Positions 27,841 through 41,662 of a stretch of DNA of 64,000 nt are shown piece after piece. Both the position numbers and the translations under genes were made by a program. The notes beneath the pieces were generated by a model. That model saw nothing but the letters and a program-made list of their open reading frames with translations. It did not search any database and had not been told where the DNA came from. Position 1 is the stretch's first letter. Each line of letters begins with the position of its first letter. This DNA is from Actinernus sp. WN-2022. Its lineage: Eukaryota; Cnidaria; Anthozoa; Actiniaria; Actinernidae. The stretch covers positions 81,201,740-81,265,739 of the forward strand of contig JAOWCC010000577.1 of the NCBI GenBank assembly GCA_030867875.1. Reading direction: 5' to 3'.

Positions 27841-30800
27841 TGTAGCTGGTTTTTCGTCGAATTGAATTTAGTGCTCAATGTTTTTAGAAAAGTGTAGGAA
27901 TTATTTGGCCAAGTTTCAAATTGAGTTCAAGGCCACGATGCTGGCATAATTTGCCATGTTTCTATAGAGTTATAGAAACACGGCTTGCAACCAATCAGAG
28001 CGCGTATTTTCTGTGGGTTATTTATAAACACAAATAGAAATACAAAATTCAAGGTCAGCAAGTTTTGAGAACTCGACAGTGATAACATAAATCATTTCCA
28101 GAAAATGTTACCGAATCAAATTTAAGACGCCTTTACCATATTTCAGAGATTTATCGATCATGTCACTATATAAAGTTAATCGGTTCAGTCCAATCGGTCA
28201 GAAAGAGCTTCCACTGACGCTAGGGCAGAAATTTGAGACGAATGGTACAGCCAAAGATAAAAATATTAACTTGGGTGAATAAACATCGGCAGAATCTCAA
28301 TAAATGAAAGAAGAACGAAACTAAAAAGAAAGACAGTCGAGTGCTAAAAGCACTATAAAATAACAAACAAAGTTTACGACAAGTGAAAAAATATCTGCAT
28401 AGCAGGCTATATTTTTAGAGAGCTCTTTCATTTCCTCGGCAAAATTCTTCTCCCAAAAGCTTAACACATTCTTATTTACAGGATTACGTGATCGAATACT
28501 TTTTCCTAACTCACGGTTTCCGCAAATGATCCTCAAATTGATGACGATGCAATATTTTTCAAAAGTTTCTAAAGTAGAATATTGAATTTTTGAGGGAGCG
28601 TTAAGAAGGATGACCAAAACAAAATCCGATGATTTGCACTACCCATATACATATTGATGACGTCACTATTACGTCATGTACCATTTATAATATATTTCTC
28701 AATGTTTTCAATTACCTTTAACATCAGTAAATTATATATTTTCGATTTTCCATCATAATCGAAAACCCGTGTTCGATTGGTTAAGAGGGAGAAATCTCCA
28801 AGGTGAAATCCTTGGGAAATCTCCAAGGTGATCCTGTACTATACTTCGTCCGTTGATCGTTGCAGTTTTTCATATACAATATAGAACTATTTGCAAAATA
28901 ACTTCTTCATTCATCTTTTAAAGCTTAAAATATTTGTTCATGACAATCTAGCAATTTAAAGATGAAATCGGTACCCACAATCGTGTGTCTTTAGAATTTC
29001 CAATTTTTGAGCGGAAATACTTTAAATTTCACAGTGAAAGAGAGATAATTTGACCTTAAAAGGAGTCCTTCATTATGACGTCACAATAATGTCACTATAT
29101 AAACCTGATTAATCCTAAGTACGAAAAATTCGTTCAATTTGAAATCGAATTTTGAAAAACAAAATGTGCTAGTTCATACATTTTGGCTCGCTCGCAGTGA
29201 TCGATTTTGAGGTAATTTATGCCTTGCGTGACTCTTTCAATTTGAAGTTGTTTTAATGTGAGCATCGAGACAGGAAATTATATTATTGCCTGCCGGCTCT
29301 GGCCTTTTTTTTGGGAATAGCTAATACCCTCGTCCGATCTGGAGTGAACATACTACATTGAAATTATCAATAACTGAATTCAGGACTGAAATTTATCCTA
29401 TTGAGGGTACCTATGACCATATTTGGGCAATGTGTGTTGAATAATAGGAGCTCATATACTAGTAGGGAACCTATAAGAAAGCTCGATAGCTTATATCCAG
29501 CGGGAATTAAAGTGCATATAAGTCCTAGCCAGTTATCTTTGATATCGATTGTACATGAAGTGAATAGTCCAACGGTAGAATATTTCTTGATTTGGGTATT
29601 ACGTCTACGATATATGAAGGTTTATATTTCGAATATGCTAATGATGTGATGTCATCACCGACACACTTATTATACAAAAGCATGCTGGTAGAAACAAATT
29701 ACCTATTTTTAAATTCTAAGTTATATTTGAAGCTTATCAAAGTGATTTTACAAAAAAAGAATTCTAAATTAGAAAATTGCTTAATCCACAAGCACAAAGA
29801 AATTCAGCAAATGTCGGTGATGACATCACACATTAGCATATTGGAAATATAAACCTTTATATCTCGTAGACGCAACACCCAAATCAACACCCACTTCATT
29901 CACAATCGATATCAAAGATAACTAGCTAGGGCTTATATGCACTTTAAGTGCTGTAAAGAGTGCAATAATTTCACTTGTTCCATAACCATACCTTTTCCAG
30001 ATACAACGCAAGCTCTCATTGGCTCACTCAGGCTCATTCATGTGGCAGTCATCAAAATCGAATGCATCAATTTTTTGGCCGTCACGTGATCACATCGTGA
30101 CAGAAGATGGTGTGATGTGTCGTGCAAGCCACTGGCTAGCTAAAGGTGGGGAATATTTGTTTACAAAAACATCTAGATCTTCATCAAAAGCTGACCATTT
30201 TTCGTCGAAAGAAAGCGTACAAAATCAAACCAGCTTCAAATAAACAATTTACATCTTTATCAAGCGCGCGAGAGAGCAATTGGTAGCTACAAGGGGATGC
30301 AAGATAGACCCAAAACGATACTAAAACTGCCGTAATGGCGCCGGCAGCATTTTGTGTTGTTTGTGCTTCCCGAAGAGAAGACGACAAATCTCGGTCATAT
30401 CAGTTAGGTCCTGTATTTAGCAAAACTCACTGATTCCCTCGGGGCAGTCATTTGTCGTTTGATAGCCATAAGTTTGTCTTTGTGAGTATTACGTGATCTC
30501 ATATCCGGCACTCGCGCGCGACAGTTTTGATGCAATAACAAAGGTCGGGAAATGTAAATGGCTGTGAAAATAACTTCCATTCAATAAGGAAAGTTCGGTT
30601 CTCTCCCAGAAAACGAAAACATAATCGAGGAAAACTGTACACATAAAACAGAGAAAGAACAACCTAACTAGCTACGGCTTCCTTCGATCGACCAATATAT
30701 GAGGGGAAATCTCAAGATCGGAAAACTTTGGCAGGGCTTCTACGCCACACACGAAGCTACAAAGGAAGCCAAATTTGCCGCGGACAACCGAACTTGAAAG

Positions 30801-30864
30801 CAGTCCAAGCTCCATAGCCATAGGTTTTGGATCCCTCATTTGGGTGGAGTTTGGTGATTTAGTT
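27841..30864. other. Host DNA with MITE remnants, no gene
   Basis: No coding frame of interest. About 28650-29120 contains TGACGTCA-type sites and a CGAAAACCCG block that recur in the 44371-45412 element, so a relative is probably present. Around 30160-30240 a piece encodes CTAGATCTTCATCAAAAGCT, which reappears in reverse at about 63845-63875, marking another dispersed repeat family. Confidence 0.45.
29507..29946. mobile_element. Fold-back MITE, about 440 bp
   Basis: The arms, about 150 bp, are mirrored: TTAAAGTGCATATAAGTCCT at the left and the matching reverse complement at the right; GTCTACGATATATGAAGG and AATATGCTAATG are mirrored further in. The arms differ at several positions, so it is not recent. 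No gene inside. Confidence 0.7.
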
Positions 30865-31179
30865 TTAGACTACTAAGAATAATCTTTGGTTGTCATAAAA
30901 GGAAAGGGGCTGAAAGAAGTGAAAATACGATTTTAGGAGAGGTCTGAATTGCATTTTCCCGCTTTTCAGCAGCTCATTTAGGATATTTTCTCTACCGGGG
31001 GATTTGCTGCGCTTAAGATTATTTATAGCGTCTTCGGTTTCCTCGTCCGAGATCGCAGTGTCAAGTCTTTCACTACTGTTGCTGGATTCAGCGGCATCTC
31101 CGTCACTTTTATATGGGATTCCCCTCCCCCCTTCCACCAGAGAGTAGAAGGGCCACTGACGATGGAATCTAACCTTCAA
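30865..31179 (-). pseudogene. LINE reverse-transcriptase fragment
   Basis: Minus-strand frame with SDEETEDAINNLKRSKSPGR followed by ENILNELLKSG, the typical linker just before the RT domain of Jockey/CR1-type LINEs. The RT core is missing, so it is a dead fragment. Confidence 0.6.
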
Positions 31180-32417
31180 GTTTCTCTAAAACGAAACTTC
31201 AAAAGTAACGCCTTGGGATAGAAGAGAAATACCATGTGAATGTCCTCCTATACTTTCTGCTGAACAGTTTCAATTAAGGATGGCAAATAGTACAGTCCAT
31301 TACAAATCGTATTATGGCAACTTGATCTTTTTTGCTCTAAATTTCTCTGTAATGAAGCACTGTGATTTTTTTTATTGCCATCCTTGATCAAAATTGTCTC
31401 CAGTGTACCTGAAAAGCACACTCTGTTAGTCTGAGTAACTATTTTTGTTTTTGATTTTAAAAAACTCCTCCTTTTCGGGTACGTTAATTGACAGTGAGCA
31501 TTAAAATAAACTCGTAACTTCAACTATAATTCTTTATTGCCGAGTCTGACATTGACATCGAGTCCCACTTGGGTCAGATATTTTTTCTCTTTCCCTCATA
31601 GGGCGTGCACACTTAGCACTACAGCTTACCACTTTACATCACACTGAGTACATAAGACTGCTTTTTCTTCAAAATACTATTATTGGTTTCGAAAAAGCTA
31701 TATCACTGCACCGCTTCAATTTAAGGTCCACCATATAAGCCCAATATCTACCTGTTGTATGCATCCTCTGGTCTGTTGCTAATGTTTCCTTTGTTAAAGG
31801 GGCGCTTACCGTTTGTGTGGAAAATTCGGTCAGGATTCTTCCCACCGGAAATGTTCGGGAAAAATGTATTACCTTTTTTCTCATTTTTACCGGGGTTACC
31901 GGGGTTACCGGGGTTACCGGGTTACCGGGTTACCGAGAATTTCTGTACCACTTGTTTAGACCACTAGTTCCAGTCTCTTTTGTTGTTACCCAGGCTCTTA
32001 CAGTCACAGATTTGAAGTATTATAAATGATACTTTCTTCCGGTTCTGTTTACTGGTGCCAAAACTTTAATTCCATGCAAATGGTAAGCGTCCCTGATTTC
32101 TGATTAGGTCAACACTCTGATATATTATCGTTAATTTCCACTATTTTTTTGTCTCCTTCGATTGTACAATAATGTGATTGTCCAACATTCTTGAAGTGAT
32201 GCTATAAACAGCTGGTGTAGCCATTTTAAACAAAAAGTTCCGGCAAAACAGGTAAACCTTTAAAATTCAAATTACAGAGCCGAGGGAAAAACATAGGCGA
32301 GTGAATTAGCCTCTCTTGTTAAAATGCGAAATATTAAGGGTTTAAAATTAAACAAGCCATCACAAAGTCAACAGAGGGAAGATAGTTGTCTATTAAAGAC
32401 GGTTAGCCGGTATTTTA
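31180..32417. other. Intergenic DNA, no gene
   Basis: Apart from the small GGTTACCGG repeat I see nothing; open frames are short and lack coding character. It lies just downstream of the terminal exon of the minus-strand host gene's neighbour region. Confidence 0.4.
31888..31945. repeat. Short GGTTACCGG tandem repeat
   Basis: Six units of 9-10 bp, (G)GGTTACCGG. The unit is itself palindromic (GGTTACC nearly). A micro/minisatellite with no other function visible. Confidence 0.8.
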
Positions 32418-32556
32418 TGGCAGCTATTAGCGCCGTAAGCAGTCCGAAAAAAGTCGCTGACGGGATATGTCAGTAATATGTAAAGTGCCATGAGACTGTG
32501 GTGATATGGCGCTATTTAAATATGGCCATTATTATTATTATTATTATTATTATTAT
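32418..32556 (+). mobile_element. SINE 3' fragment
   Basis: Shares GCAGCTATTAGCGCCGT and the ATATGGCGCTAT tail plus (ATT)n with the SINE at 17632-17974. 5' truncated. It confirms a multicopy family. Confidence 0.75.
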
Positions 32557-32754
32557 GACTGTTTACGAACTCGGTAGTCTTTACTATTACTATGAAGTTT
32601 AACATGTATGTGTTTGAATTGAATTTCGCGCGATAAGCAATCAGTAGAGAGCACTCAAGCGGAGCATCACAGAGACGTTCACTCCACAAAGGCTGAGTGA
32701 CAACTGAAGGTGTCAGTGGTCTGGCGATGGCCCTTTTATACCAGAACTTCCTGT

Positions 32755-33124
32755 TTAAGCACCAGGGTGACAGGTTGATTGTGCCACAGTAAATTTAGAC
32801 AGGTCCAAATCCCTCTTTATTTGGTACCAGTCTTTTACATTTCCACCACGTGCACCACACGATAAGACCATGGGTCTCACGTCTTCCTCATTGAGAACTT
32901 TGTCCCATATATTCACATCTGAAATAGCACCGGGTATTGGATTAACACCACTAAGGTACAAAGTTCCTGGACCTCGCTGTATGACGCTGTCATCAATCTT
33001 TTGAGGGTGCCCTGGAAAGAATTCTGAATCAATGAATACTGTGGCGCGTCCTGAGGATCCGTCACGAGCGGCACAGAACATGTGCCACCTGCTGTCATGC
33101 GATGGTATAGGATAAGTTAAAGTA
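32755..33124 (-). CDS. Host gene, terminal exon: pentraxin/LamG-like domain, C-terminal half
   Basis: Acceptor TCAACAG, coding from 33124 in phase 2, stop TAA at 32755-32757. The sequence has SRWHMFCAARDGSSGRATVF then IDSEFF, an LYLSGVNPIPGAISDVNIWD segment and a late Cys, the pattern of the pentraxin/laminin-G beta-sandwich (W-H-C...G...DG...G.lsdvniWd). This is the last exon of a gene whose upstream exons lie at higher coordinates on the minus strand. Extracellular lectin-like recognition is the likely role of this part. Confidence 0.75.
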
Positions 33125-34007
33125 CTGTTGATAAAAAAAAACAATCATATCACTGTGTTTATCTGTCCAGTTTGCATCATAAGGTTTTCATGCGTTCGAT
33201 TCATCAAGTTAATTCTTGTGTTCGCTGCCCGAGAAAAGGTGGGAACCTTCACCGATTCATAGCATATCAAATGATCATATCACATCATATCATAACATAC
33301 GTATCTTAGTATAATTCCATCACTGAATATACAGGTATCAAAAGTAAAGACTACTACATCAACTTGAATTCTGGTATGCATTTGGAGTGTTTCGGTATTT
33401 CTCTTTCTTTAGAAAATCCATTATTGTAGTCCTTGCAAGTCGCGAGTCGAGTCGGTTTGTGCAATGAACCGTAGCGGCACATGATTATGCAAATGTTTGT
33501 CACAAAACTATCCTGTCACGTGCGCTTGTAAAACATACAAAAGAGTCGAAATTCAGACTATGATTGTCTAGTTTTAAATTTCTCTGATATTCACTGAAGA
33601 AATTATGTGACCATTACTGAATATTTACTTCGACTTCGACTCGGTAATTTTTCACGACTTCAGTGAATAATTGTTAAATAATAATATATACAATATTAAT
33701 ACATGCAGGAGCCCATTACCAGGAGCGTCCATCTCCCATACTGGGTCTGTGAGACAGCACATTCCCAGATCAGGTTATTTTTAGAACAGCCGAGGTACTG
33801 AATAAATCCCATACCCCTGAGCAGTAGGTTGATAAAATGCTTATTTTGTCACAATGGCGAGGTTTTCTCATTGTATGTTGTAACAATATATCTTCATAAA
33901 TCGTTAGGAAGCATTGTTTTCCTAGTACAATGTTGCATGAGATTACTGTTCACAAGGCTTCTCATTGTTTTTCGTGGCTAAAAATAGCCTGATCTGGGAA
34001 CATGGCC

Positions 34008-36621
34008 TAGGCCTGAGCACAAAAATCCCGAAAAATGGTCTAAAAATCTATCCGGATAATCCTATTTTTCCCCCTAAAAATCTTGAAAAAACTTCTAAAC
34101 ATCCCGAAAAAGTTCTAAAAATCTCAAAAAATCTCCATATATATATTTTTTTAATCGGGTATTTAAAAAAAATAAAAAATTAAATAATAATAATAATATA
34201 TATTGGTGCTTTAAAAGACCTGAAAATTGCTTAAAGGCGTGTTAAGCCGTGTTTCTTTGTGTAGCTCCACTTAGTACTAGATAAATTGATGGCTAGCAGG
34301 AGTTCAGGCAGCATGGAAACAGTAACATCAACATTCTCAGAGTTAACTGTAACAGTTATTCCATATATCAAGAAGTATATCCTTCCTGATTTAACAACGT
34401 GCCATAGTGACTGATATAGCGTCAAAAACATTTATGAACTTTCAAGAGAGGTTCTGACTTCTGAGCTCAACGATTGTTAACTCGGAGCATAAGCGCTGCC
34501 TCTATGTAATCCTCCAACGCATCATGCTGCTGGTCTCCAAACATTGTCACCAGTAAAGAGAAGACCCTCTCAGCAGCAGCGGATGATGGCTGTATAAGCA
34601 CGACTTTCTTAACAGCAGAGGACCATGAAGGTAGTTCGGCAGCATTTTGTCTCCACCATGGCCAGGTGTCTGTCAGAGCATCAAATTCATCTGGGATGTT
34701 GGCAACCTTCACCAGATATGCTGGAAGTTCATCCTTCAAGGACTGGATCACGTTGTTATCATCGAGGAATGGTACAGCTCTAATTCGATCAACATCTACA
34801 GCAACTGGCCTCGATATCTTGACAACTTTCGGGTTGAACAACTGCGCTGCTTGAAACACTCGAATAGAACGTGACACGATAGCATCATTGGCAGAAGTTC
34901 CCAAATAGTATTGGAAAGCAGGCTGCAGACACTCTGTGACACCATAGTGATACCACCTTTGCTGTTCGGCAACATTCAGAGGAAATAACTCTTGAACCAC
35001 ACGCACTAGAATAGGAAAGTTCTGAACCCTAACGAATTCTCTCAACTCTTCAAGCTGCTGAAAGGTAATGAATACCAAGGCCCCATCTCCTTCAAGGGTG
35101 TAGGTAGCCTTGACGAACTTCTCTAACTCCATCATAGCGGCTTGCTCAACTCTGTTCGACTGCCTGGGAGAGTTTCATCCTGGATGCTTCTGCGAACGAT
35201 TCATTGCTTTCCAAGAAAGCAGTTACATTCTGCCACTCTTCAAACACGACTTTCATGCACTCCCATAGACTCCACCACCTGGTTGAATTATAGCGCGGCA
35301 TTCCTGTTCCAGATATTTCTTTCCACACTCGTCTCGCCTTCATACTTGTGGTAAAAACCAAATTCCATGTAGACATGAATGGACTCAGGACTGGGGTTTT
35401 ACATTTAACCCCTACTCGATCAAGAAAATGCGAGATACATCCCACATCTAACATGTCTGGATAGAGCACAGACACTGTCCTGAGAGCACTCGTATTGACA
35501 GGTGCTCTATCTCTCATTGCAGCTAAGAGGTTGCCCTGTAAAACACCAAGCCTTCGATGGAGGACTTCTATCACGATTCGTGCCAGCTCATCGCCACAAA
35601 CAGAGTTCTTGACAAGTTGAAACCGTACAAGTCTCACTTTCAAATACCAGTCATCCACAAAGCGAACTAGAACTACCAGGGCTTCGCCATATCTAGTTGT
35701 GCCATCAAAGATTATAGAAACATCCTTCCCCATGAGCTCCTTGAAAAGTATCTTGTTCTCCTCTTCAAGAATAAAGGGTATAAGTTGACGCAAGTGAGAG
35801 GGGTGTGTGAGAGTGATGTCAGCCTCTTCGAACAGCTCCCGAAAGTATTCAATTCGATTCAGTGGGGTACCACTCTTCAAAAATGCTCGCACCACCTTTA
35901 TCCTAAATACTCTTGTTGAGGTTGACAGTGTTTCGCCTTTAGGGTGATGCTTCTCATCAAACTTAGTCAACGCCTCTGCAATAACCTGCTCTTTTTTAGC
36001 TGCTTTCGCCCGTTTTTCTTTGTTGGTATGGTGTTTCTTGCTAGATAAATGCGCGACTAAGTTCGACTTTTTTACAGACACTTCCTCCTTGCATGATTGG
36101 CAAAACAGAGTATTCCCTCTAATGATCTTCAATGACTCTTCTTTAAACTCTTCTAGGCGTTCTTTGGCACTAACCTTCAGTTCATACTGTGGGTTTGCTA
36201 CTTTTCCCTTGGCTCGTCTATTGCCTCCGGTGTTCACAACTAGTTTCCTTTTCCTTGACAAGTCACTAGCATTGGGTGCTTTCAACCTGTCTAAAATCGT
36301 AACTACTTCCCTCTCTCTTGCAGCCTCAGGCTCCACAAGTTCTGCTACAGCGACTGCAGCTTGCTCCGCCATGTTTTTTCTTCAGCTCAACCGAGTATGG
36401 AAACATGGGAAGCATTAACAATGGGGGAAACCGCTGGATCAATGCATTGTAGTTACTGAAGTACAGAAGTAGTCAAGAAAATCAAACTACAATATATAAT
36501 CAGAATACGTCTCAATATATTAAAAATTATTTAAAAATCCCCAAATTTTCAAAATATTTTCTAAAAATCTCCAAATTTTCTAAAAATCTTCTGATCTTCT
36601 AAAAATCCTTGCTCAGGCCTA
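34008..36621 (-). mobile_element. hAT transposon, about 2.6 kb
   Basis: Terminal inverted repeat TAGGCCTGAGCA at 34008 is mirrored at 36610-36621. Subterminal TCTAAAAATC motifs are repeated at both ends, as in hAT elements. Both ends are near GAACATG (7 of the expected 8 bp of a target duplication). It contains one transposase gene on the minus strand and sits in an intron of the host gene. Confidence 0.8.
34467..36372 (-). pseudogene. hAT transposase, one frameshift
   Basis: From ATG 36370-36372. Residues about 90-120 hold a BED-like C2H2 finger (CQSCKEEV then HLSSKKHH). A catalytic-domain region follows (SIIFDGTTRYGEALVV, then RYNSTRWWSLW), and the C-terminal hAT dimerisation block is PWWRQNAAELPSW then SSAAAERVFSLL. 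The frame changes at about 35140, between SQAVEQS and the downstream ORF 35135-34467. Full length about 630 aa, normal for hAT. A single lesion suggests modest age. Confidence 0.85.
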
Positions 36622-36787
36622 GAACATGCTGTCTCACGAATGCATATTAACAGATAGACGCTCCTTGTAATGGGCTCCTGATGGTGACAAACAAACTTCA
36701 AAACGCTGTTTTAGAGAGGTCGAGTGGAAAGTGGCATTTAGCAACAGGTTTTGCCAATAACACTACCTATCTCTTACCAATGCCCTC

Positions 36788-36928
36788 AATAGACCTTCCC
36801 CAATACCCACGAACAATCATTGGCACCAAGTCGAAATTGGAGTAGACAATTTTATACATTTACTGTATTTTTGTCTACCCAGTCTCGACTTGGTGCCATT
36901 GTTCGATCGAATGCGGGAAAGGTCTATT
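36788..36928. repeat. Fold-back MITE, about 140 bp
   Basis: AATAGACCTTCCC and GGCACCAAGTCGA at the left are mirrored at the right around a T-rich centre. Arms about 50 bp. No gene. Confidence 0.65.
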
Positions 36929-37152
36929 AAATGAAATCAGATTTTTTGCCATCCAGTAGAACTACCTGATTGCATTCCTGCAAATGGAATGACGACGTTA
37001 TATAGTCAATGAATTATATAGTCAATGAATAGTCGCATTAGTTTAGTAGAAACCAACTAGTTGTTCAATTTTAAACTAAACTAAGAAGATGTTTTTTTTA
37101 TATTTTGACATGATTTGCCGGAGTTTTCGCTACTCACTGTCTATTTAACAAT

Positions 37153-37225
37153 TATCCTGCAAGATCGCGCGAAATATCGCCAGATATTAAATATCTGGCG
37201 ATATTCCGCGCAATCTTGCAGGATA
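37153..37225. repeat. Palindrome, 73 bp, near-perfect
   Basis: TATCCTGCAAGATCGCGCGA and CGCCAGATATT are mirrored immediately. Practically no loop. Likely a small palindromic MITE with TTAACAATTA-type flanks, like the one near 53966. Confidence 0.7.
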
Positions 37226-39039
37226 GCCGAAGGCCCGAGTTGGCCAAAATGAGTAATACTCCGCAAGATCGAGCAGGATAATTAATTATTTTGTTTTCCA
37301 ACACTCGCAAATGATACATCTTTATTTCATATAACAATTTGGCGAGAATCGTAAGCGCGCGCCATGTTTGTGCAACGTTTTGGCGCCTTTTTGTGCGACG
37401 TAAATAAGAATAAATACTGCATGAAAAGTGAGCGAATATGTTTGTGGTTAGAAAATCGGTGGAAAAAAGCCCTGAAATGTTATTGTATTCTGTTTTAAAT
37501 GTTAAAAAAACTCGTGAAGTTGTACAAAGTTCAACAGGATTTCTTTTATGCCTTCGACAATATTGAAACGAGGTAAATGTGTTGGAAATTTGCTGAAAGT
37601 GTGAAAGTGATGCCCACATGGAGTCAATATCTCAGGAGTGAATTTCTTCGATTTGCGAATCCCGCTTCAAGTTCTGGAAGGTTGTGAGTGAAAACAAATA
37701 ATTATGGGTTCAGATGACAAAGTTGAATTTCTTCACACTATTGTCTGGGCATTCATCGCCAACAGTCACGGACATTGCGCCTGCAGTAAATAAACGGTTT
37801 CTGTCATAAATGACTCTAGAATGTCCTCAGAGTTTACAAAGAAAGTATGGAACGATTTCACAATTTTACAAATACAAGCGAACATAATAAATATTCTCAT
37901 CTTGCCGGACCAGCATCCAGTATACAAGCCAAAATCATCTGATTGTTGCAGAAATTTAAATCAATTGCTTGTGTTATGCTTTTCCTTTCCACTATGCTCT
38001 ACTACGAAGAAAGTCGCCATGCACTCGATCCTTCTTATGGACGAGCAAAAACACGTTAAACCCATAGTTGACAAGTTCATATCTCTATAGGTTACCAATA
38101 TCGATTACTCAATTTTCCGGACTGGATACACATAGTAAACGTGGTTTTCGTTCGTAATCAAGAATTATACACTCGGATTATTAAGATTTCCTTTTTCCGT
38201 TCTCCCGTAAAGTCGCTACAAATCGAACTAAAGTCTAACACGATGCTCCATCCGTCGTAGTTGTTTCCGGTTCGTGAATCGGTACGTGAATCTCAGGGTG
38301 ATTTTACCCAGAAAACTCGCTCGAAGGTTCACATATTTGGTATCAAACTTTACACCGAAAACTCAGCTATCCAAGCATACAGTGAATTGCGGGATAGCTG
38401 TAAAAACGGTAGATTTAGTCAGCAGTTAAACCTGCGAACATTCCACTTCCAGTAAAATTTTCGCGCAAAAACCAAATAACCGCATGATTATAGGAGCGTA
38501 AAATCACTATTTTTCCAAACAACAACAACAACTCGAATTTATTACCAAAAACGGAACTTAATTACACGTACAATAGTATTTAATAGACTAAGAAATGATG
38601 GTAAGAGTTACTCAGAATAGCAGAGCTAATCTAGCTTAGTAACTAACATGATTATAACAATTATAAATAATAAATCGTCCTGGAAATAATAGATATTAAA
38701 ACAATCGCAGGAATTTATCAATCATTTGGTAATTAAGTACGTACAAAAGAAAAGAGAGAGAAAGGGCAAATCAGAGAGGTGGTACCATATAATTTCATTC
38801 AAGAATAATTTTGTTATAGGTGTGAACTGAAATGACAAATTATATATCTGATCAGGAGAAGTAAGACCCCGTCCACATGTATCCGTAGCACCCTCGTGCT
38901 GTTTCAGGTAATTAGACCATTGTTTCTATTCCCTTGAGGATGGAGAACAATACAAAAACGATACGAAAACGGATACGTGCGAACGAGGTCTAAATGTAAG
39001 ACTGGATGAGATCAGATTTCATCTTCTTTTTAAATAATT
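37226..39039. other. Intronic DNA, nothing recognised
   Basis: AT-rich, only short open frames with no coding character. No long repeats noticed. It lies within the very long intron between host exons at 41.7 kb and 33.1 kb. Confidence 0.4.
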
Positions 39040-40506
39040 TTAAGGATTGTTTTTCATATCTTCATTGAGATTATTCCAGATAGATGGTCCAAAAAGTTGG
39101 AGACTGAATTTCCCATAATTAGTTCTAACAGGAGCAATATAATATGTAGATCTGGAAGCTAGTCTGGTGTTATAGTGGTGAACAGATGATAAAGTTTGAA
39201 AGTAATTGTTAAATGCTGTAGGTAAAAGATTGAAATGATACTGGAACATGAAAAGGGCATTCTGTAGGAAAATTAGATCTTTAAATTTGAGTATTTCTAA
39301 ATTTTTGAAGAGAGGACCAGAATGTTGATCAGGCTTCGAAAAGGTCATGATTCTCAGAGCTTTTTTTTGGTAAGATAACAATAGTGTTGTATCATAAGTA
39401 TTTCCCCAAATTAACAAACTATAAGCTATAAAAGGATAAATAAGAGAATAATATAACTGAAATATAATTTCCTTAGTAACAAAATGTCTTAATTTAGAAA
39501 GAATACCCACACCCCTTGATACTTTCTTTCCTAATTCATGTATGTGTTTTTCCAACTTAGGTGAGAGTCTATCATTAATCCTAAATACATAACACACAAA
39601 TCCTCTTTAAGTGGCTTACTACAGATCTGTAGTTTCATTTGATGAGTAATTCTTTTCTGGGGTGGATGGAATAAAACAAAGCTTGTTTTATCAACATTTA
39701 GAGATAATTTGTTTGAACAGAGCCACTCGTTAACTTTTTCTATTTCATTATTCAATTTAGATTCTAAGCTAAGGATATTGGGATCACTAAGAAATAGGTT
39801 CGTATCATCAGCAAATAGATGAAATTCAAGTAAACAGAACATTTGTAAATATCGTTAATATAAATAAGAAACAGAAGGGGACCAAGCACTGAAAATGAGG
39901 CACCCCGCATACAACTGGAAGACAATCAGAGTTAGTATTTGATGTTGATACAAATTGTCTCCTATTATCCAGGTAGGAGGCAAACCAGTCTAATGCAATA
40001 CCTCTGATTCCATAATATTCTAGTTTAGTCAATAATATGTTATGGTCAACTGTATCAAAAGCTTTACACAGGTCTATGAAGATGCCACAGGAATAAGTGC
40101 CTTGATCAGTAGATTTTTTAATCTTGTCAATTAACATAATCAGTGCATGAAATGTTGAATGATTGGATCTAAATCCAAATTGCTGATCATAAATAATAGA
40201 TAAATTGTTAAAATAACTTGTAAGTCTATTATACATTAGTCTTTCAAGAATCTTGTTGAATATTGAAAGTAAAGAGATGGGACGATAATTAGAAACAGAA
40301 AGCACATAATTTTTTTTATAGACTGGAATAACTTTTGCAACTTTAAATTGATCTGGGACAATACCAGCTTTGAAAGAGTAATTAAAGAGGATTTCTAAAG
40401 GGTAGGATATAAATGTGGATATAATCTTCAAGATTGATACAGGAATAATATAAGTCCCAGCTGCTTTACCTGAAATAAAAATACTAATGTCATCTTCAAT
40501 CTCCAA
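39040..40506 (-). pseudogene. Non-LTR (CR1/Jockey-like) LINE reverse transcriptase, broken
   Basis: Minus strand. RT motifs in order: NYRPISLLSIFNKILERL, FGFRSNHST, GIFIDLCKAFDTVDHNILL, a degraded VPHFQCLVP motif, then in the next frame FADDTNLFL (the YADD catalytic motif as FADD) and NKLSLNVDKTSF. The frame changes at about 39,830 and again at about 39,560. 5' truncated, no endonuclease. A dead copy inside the host intron. Confidence 0.85.
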
Positions 40507-41235
40507 TCTCCAAATGTCCGACGTTCTTAATAGTTACAACTTTGAAAGATTTTAAGTATTACATGATTTCCTCTCTATTTATTCCTGCATAGAACTCTGG
40601 GATAGATGTTAAACTGTGCATTTGGTCAGCAGTTAAATCTATGAGAAATTTTACTTCCGGTAAAAAAATTCTGCCAAAACCAAAATAACTCACAATTTCC
40701 ATCTCACTCAGGAGAATAAAAACGCTCTTTTTCCAAATGTCCGATGTACCTAATATTTACAACTGTGAAAGATTTAAGTATCGTATGAATATTCTCAGTG
40801 TCAAAAGCCTCCGGTATATGAAAAATAAGAGTATTCACAGTGAAAACCGCTAACGTATCGCAGACTCGTCATGACCGGCATAGTTGGCGATGTTTACTAC
40901 AAAAGAGGTAGTGAATAATTATCATGCTCTTATAGTATCAGCAGTTAATTTCTCATTATAAACTGATTTAAATGATTATGGTTCTTAGGAGTTGATGAAA
41001 AATCTTCAATTTTCAACATAGTTGCGTTTATGTTCTCCGAGAACAGCACTATTTATAATTAAGTCGGTTGTATTGTTTTCTACGTTTTTGAAGCACTCTG
41101 ACACTTCGTAGAAAGAAAATACACCCTCTGATTCGTTCTGATTTCTACCATGTGTATATGACAGATAGTGGAGTACAATGACCATATTTTGATAATGTTA
41201 CGATGTATTGAATAATGACATGGAATATACAGTAC

Positions 41236-41367
41236 GTGAGTAGCTTAGCCAATCAGGTTGCAGGATTCGTTTTAGAACCTTAATTGGTTTCTTCTCTGAT
41301 ATCCATTTGTACAAACCAACTAGCGTTCTATAACCAATCCTGCAATCTGATTGGCTAAGCTACTCAC
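41236..41367. repeat. Fold-back MITE, 132 bp
   Basis: GTGAGTAGCTTAGCCAATCA is mirrored at the right end; inner arms TTGCAGGATT also pair. No gene. Confidence 0.7.
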
Positions 41368-41662
41368 TATCTATTCTGTGATAGATAGTGAGTAGCGAAG
41401 TGATAGATATTGAGTAGCAAAAAATCCTGTTTTCAAAAGCAAAACAATGGCTGCGAAGTCGTCAAAATGTTTAAAAAAAACTTAGCTTGCTTCAGTTTAA
41501 TACTGAACTAACTACTAGTTGGTTTCTACTAAAACAATTAGACTACTCGCTCTCAGTTTCTATGGCTGATAGTTGACTCGAAGCTACGCTCGTCGTCAAC
41601 TATCAGCCCGCGATAGAACCTTCGAGCTCATGGTCTAATTGTTAATTAGAAATATTACATAC

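Noticed and set aside
37152..37619. 155-codon minus-strand frame
   Set aside because: Its C-terminal part is the 73-bp palindrome and the rest has no coding character or recognised motif.
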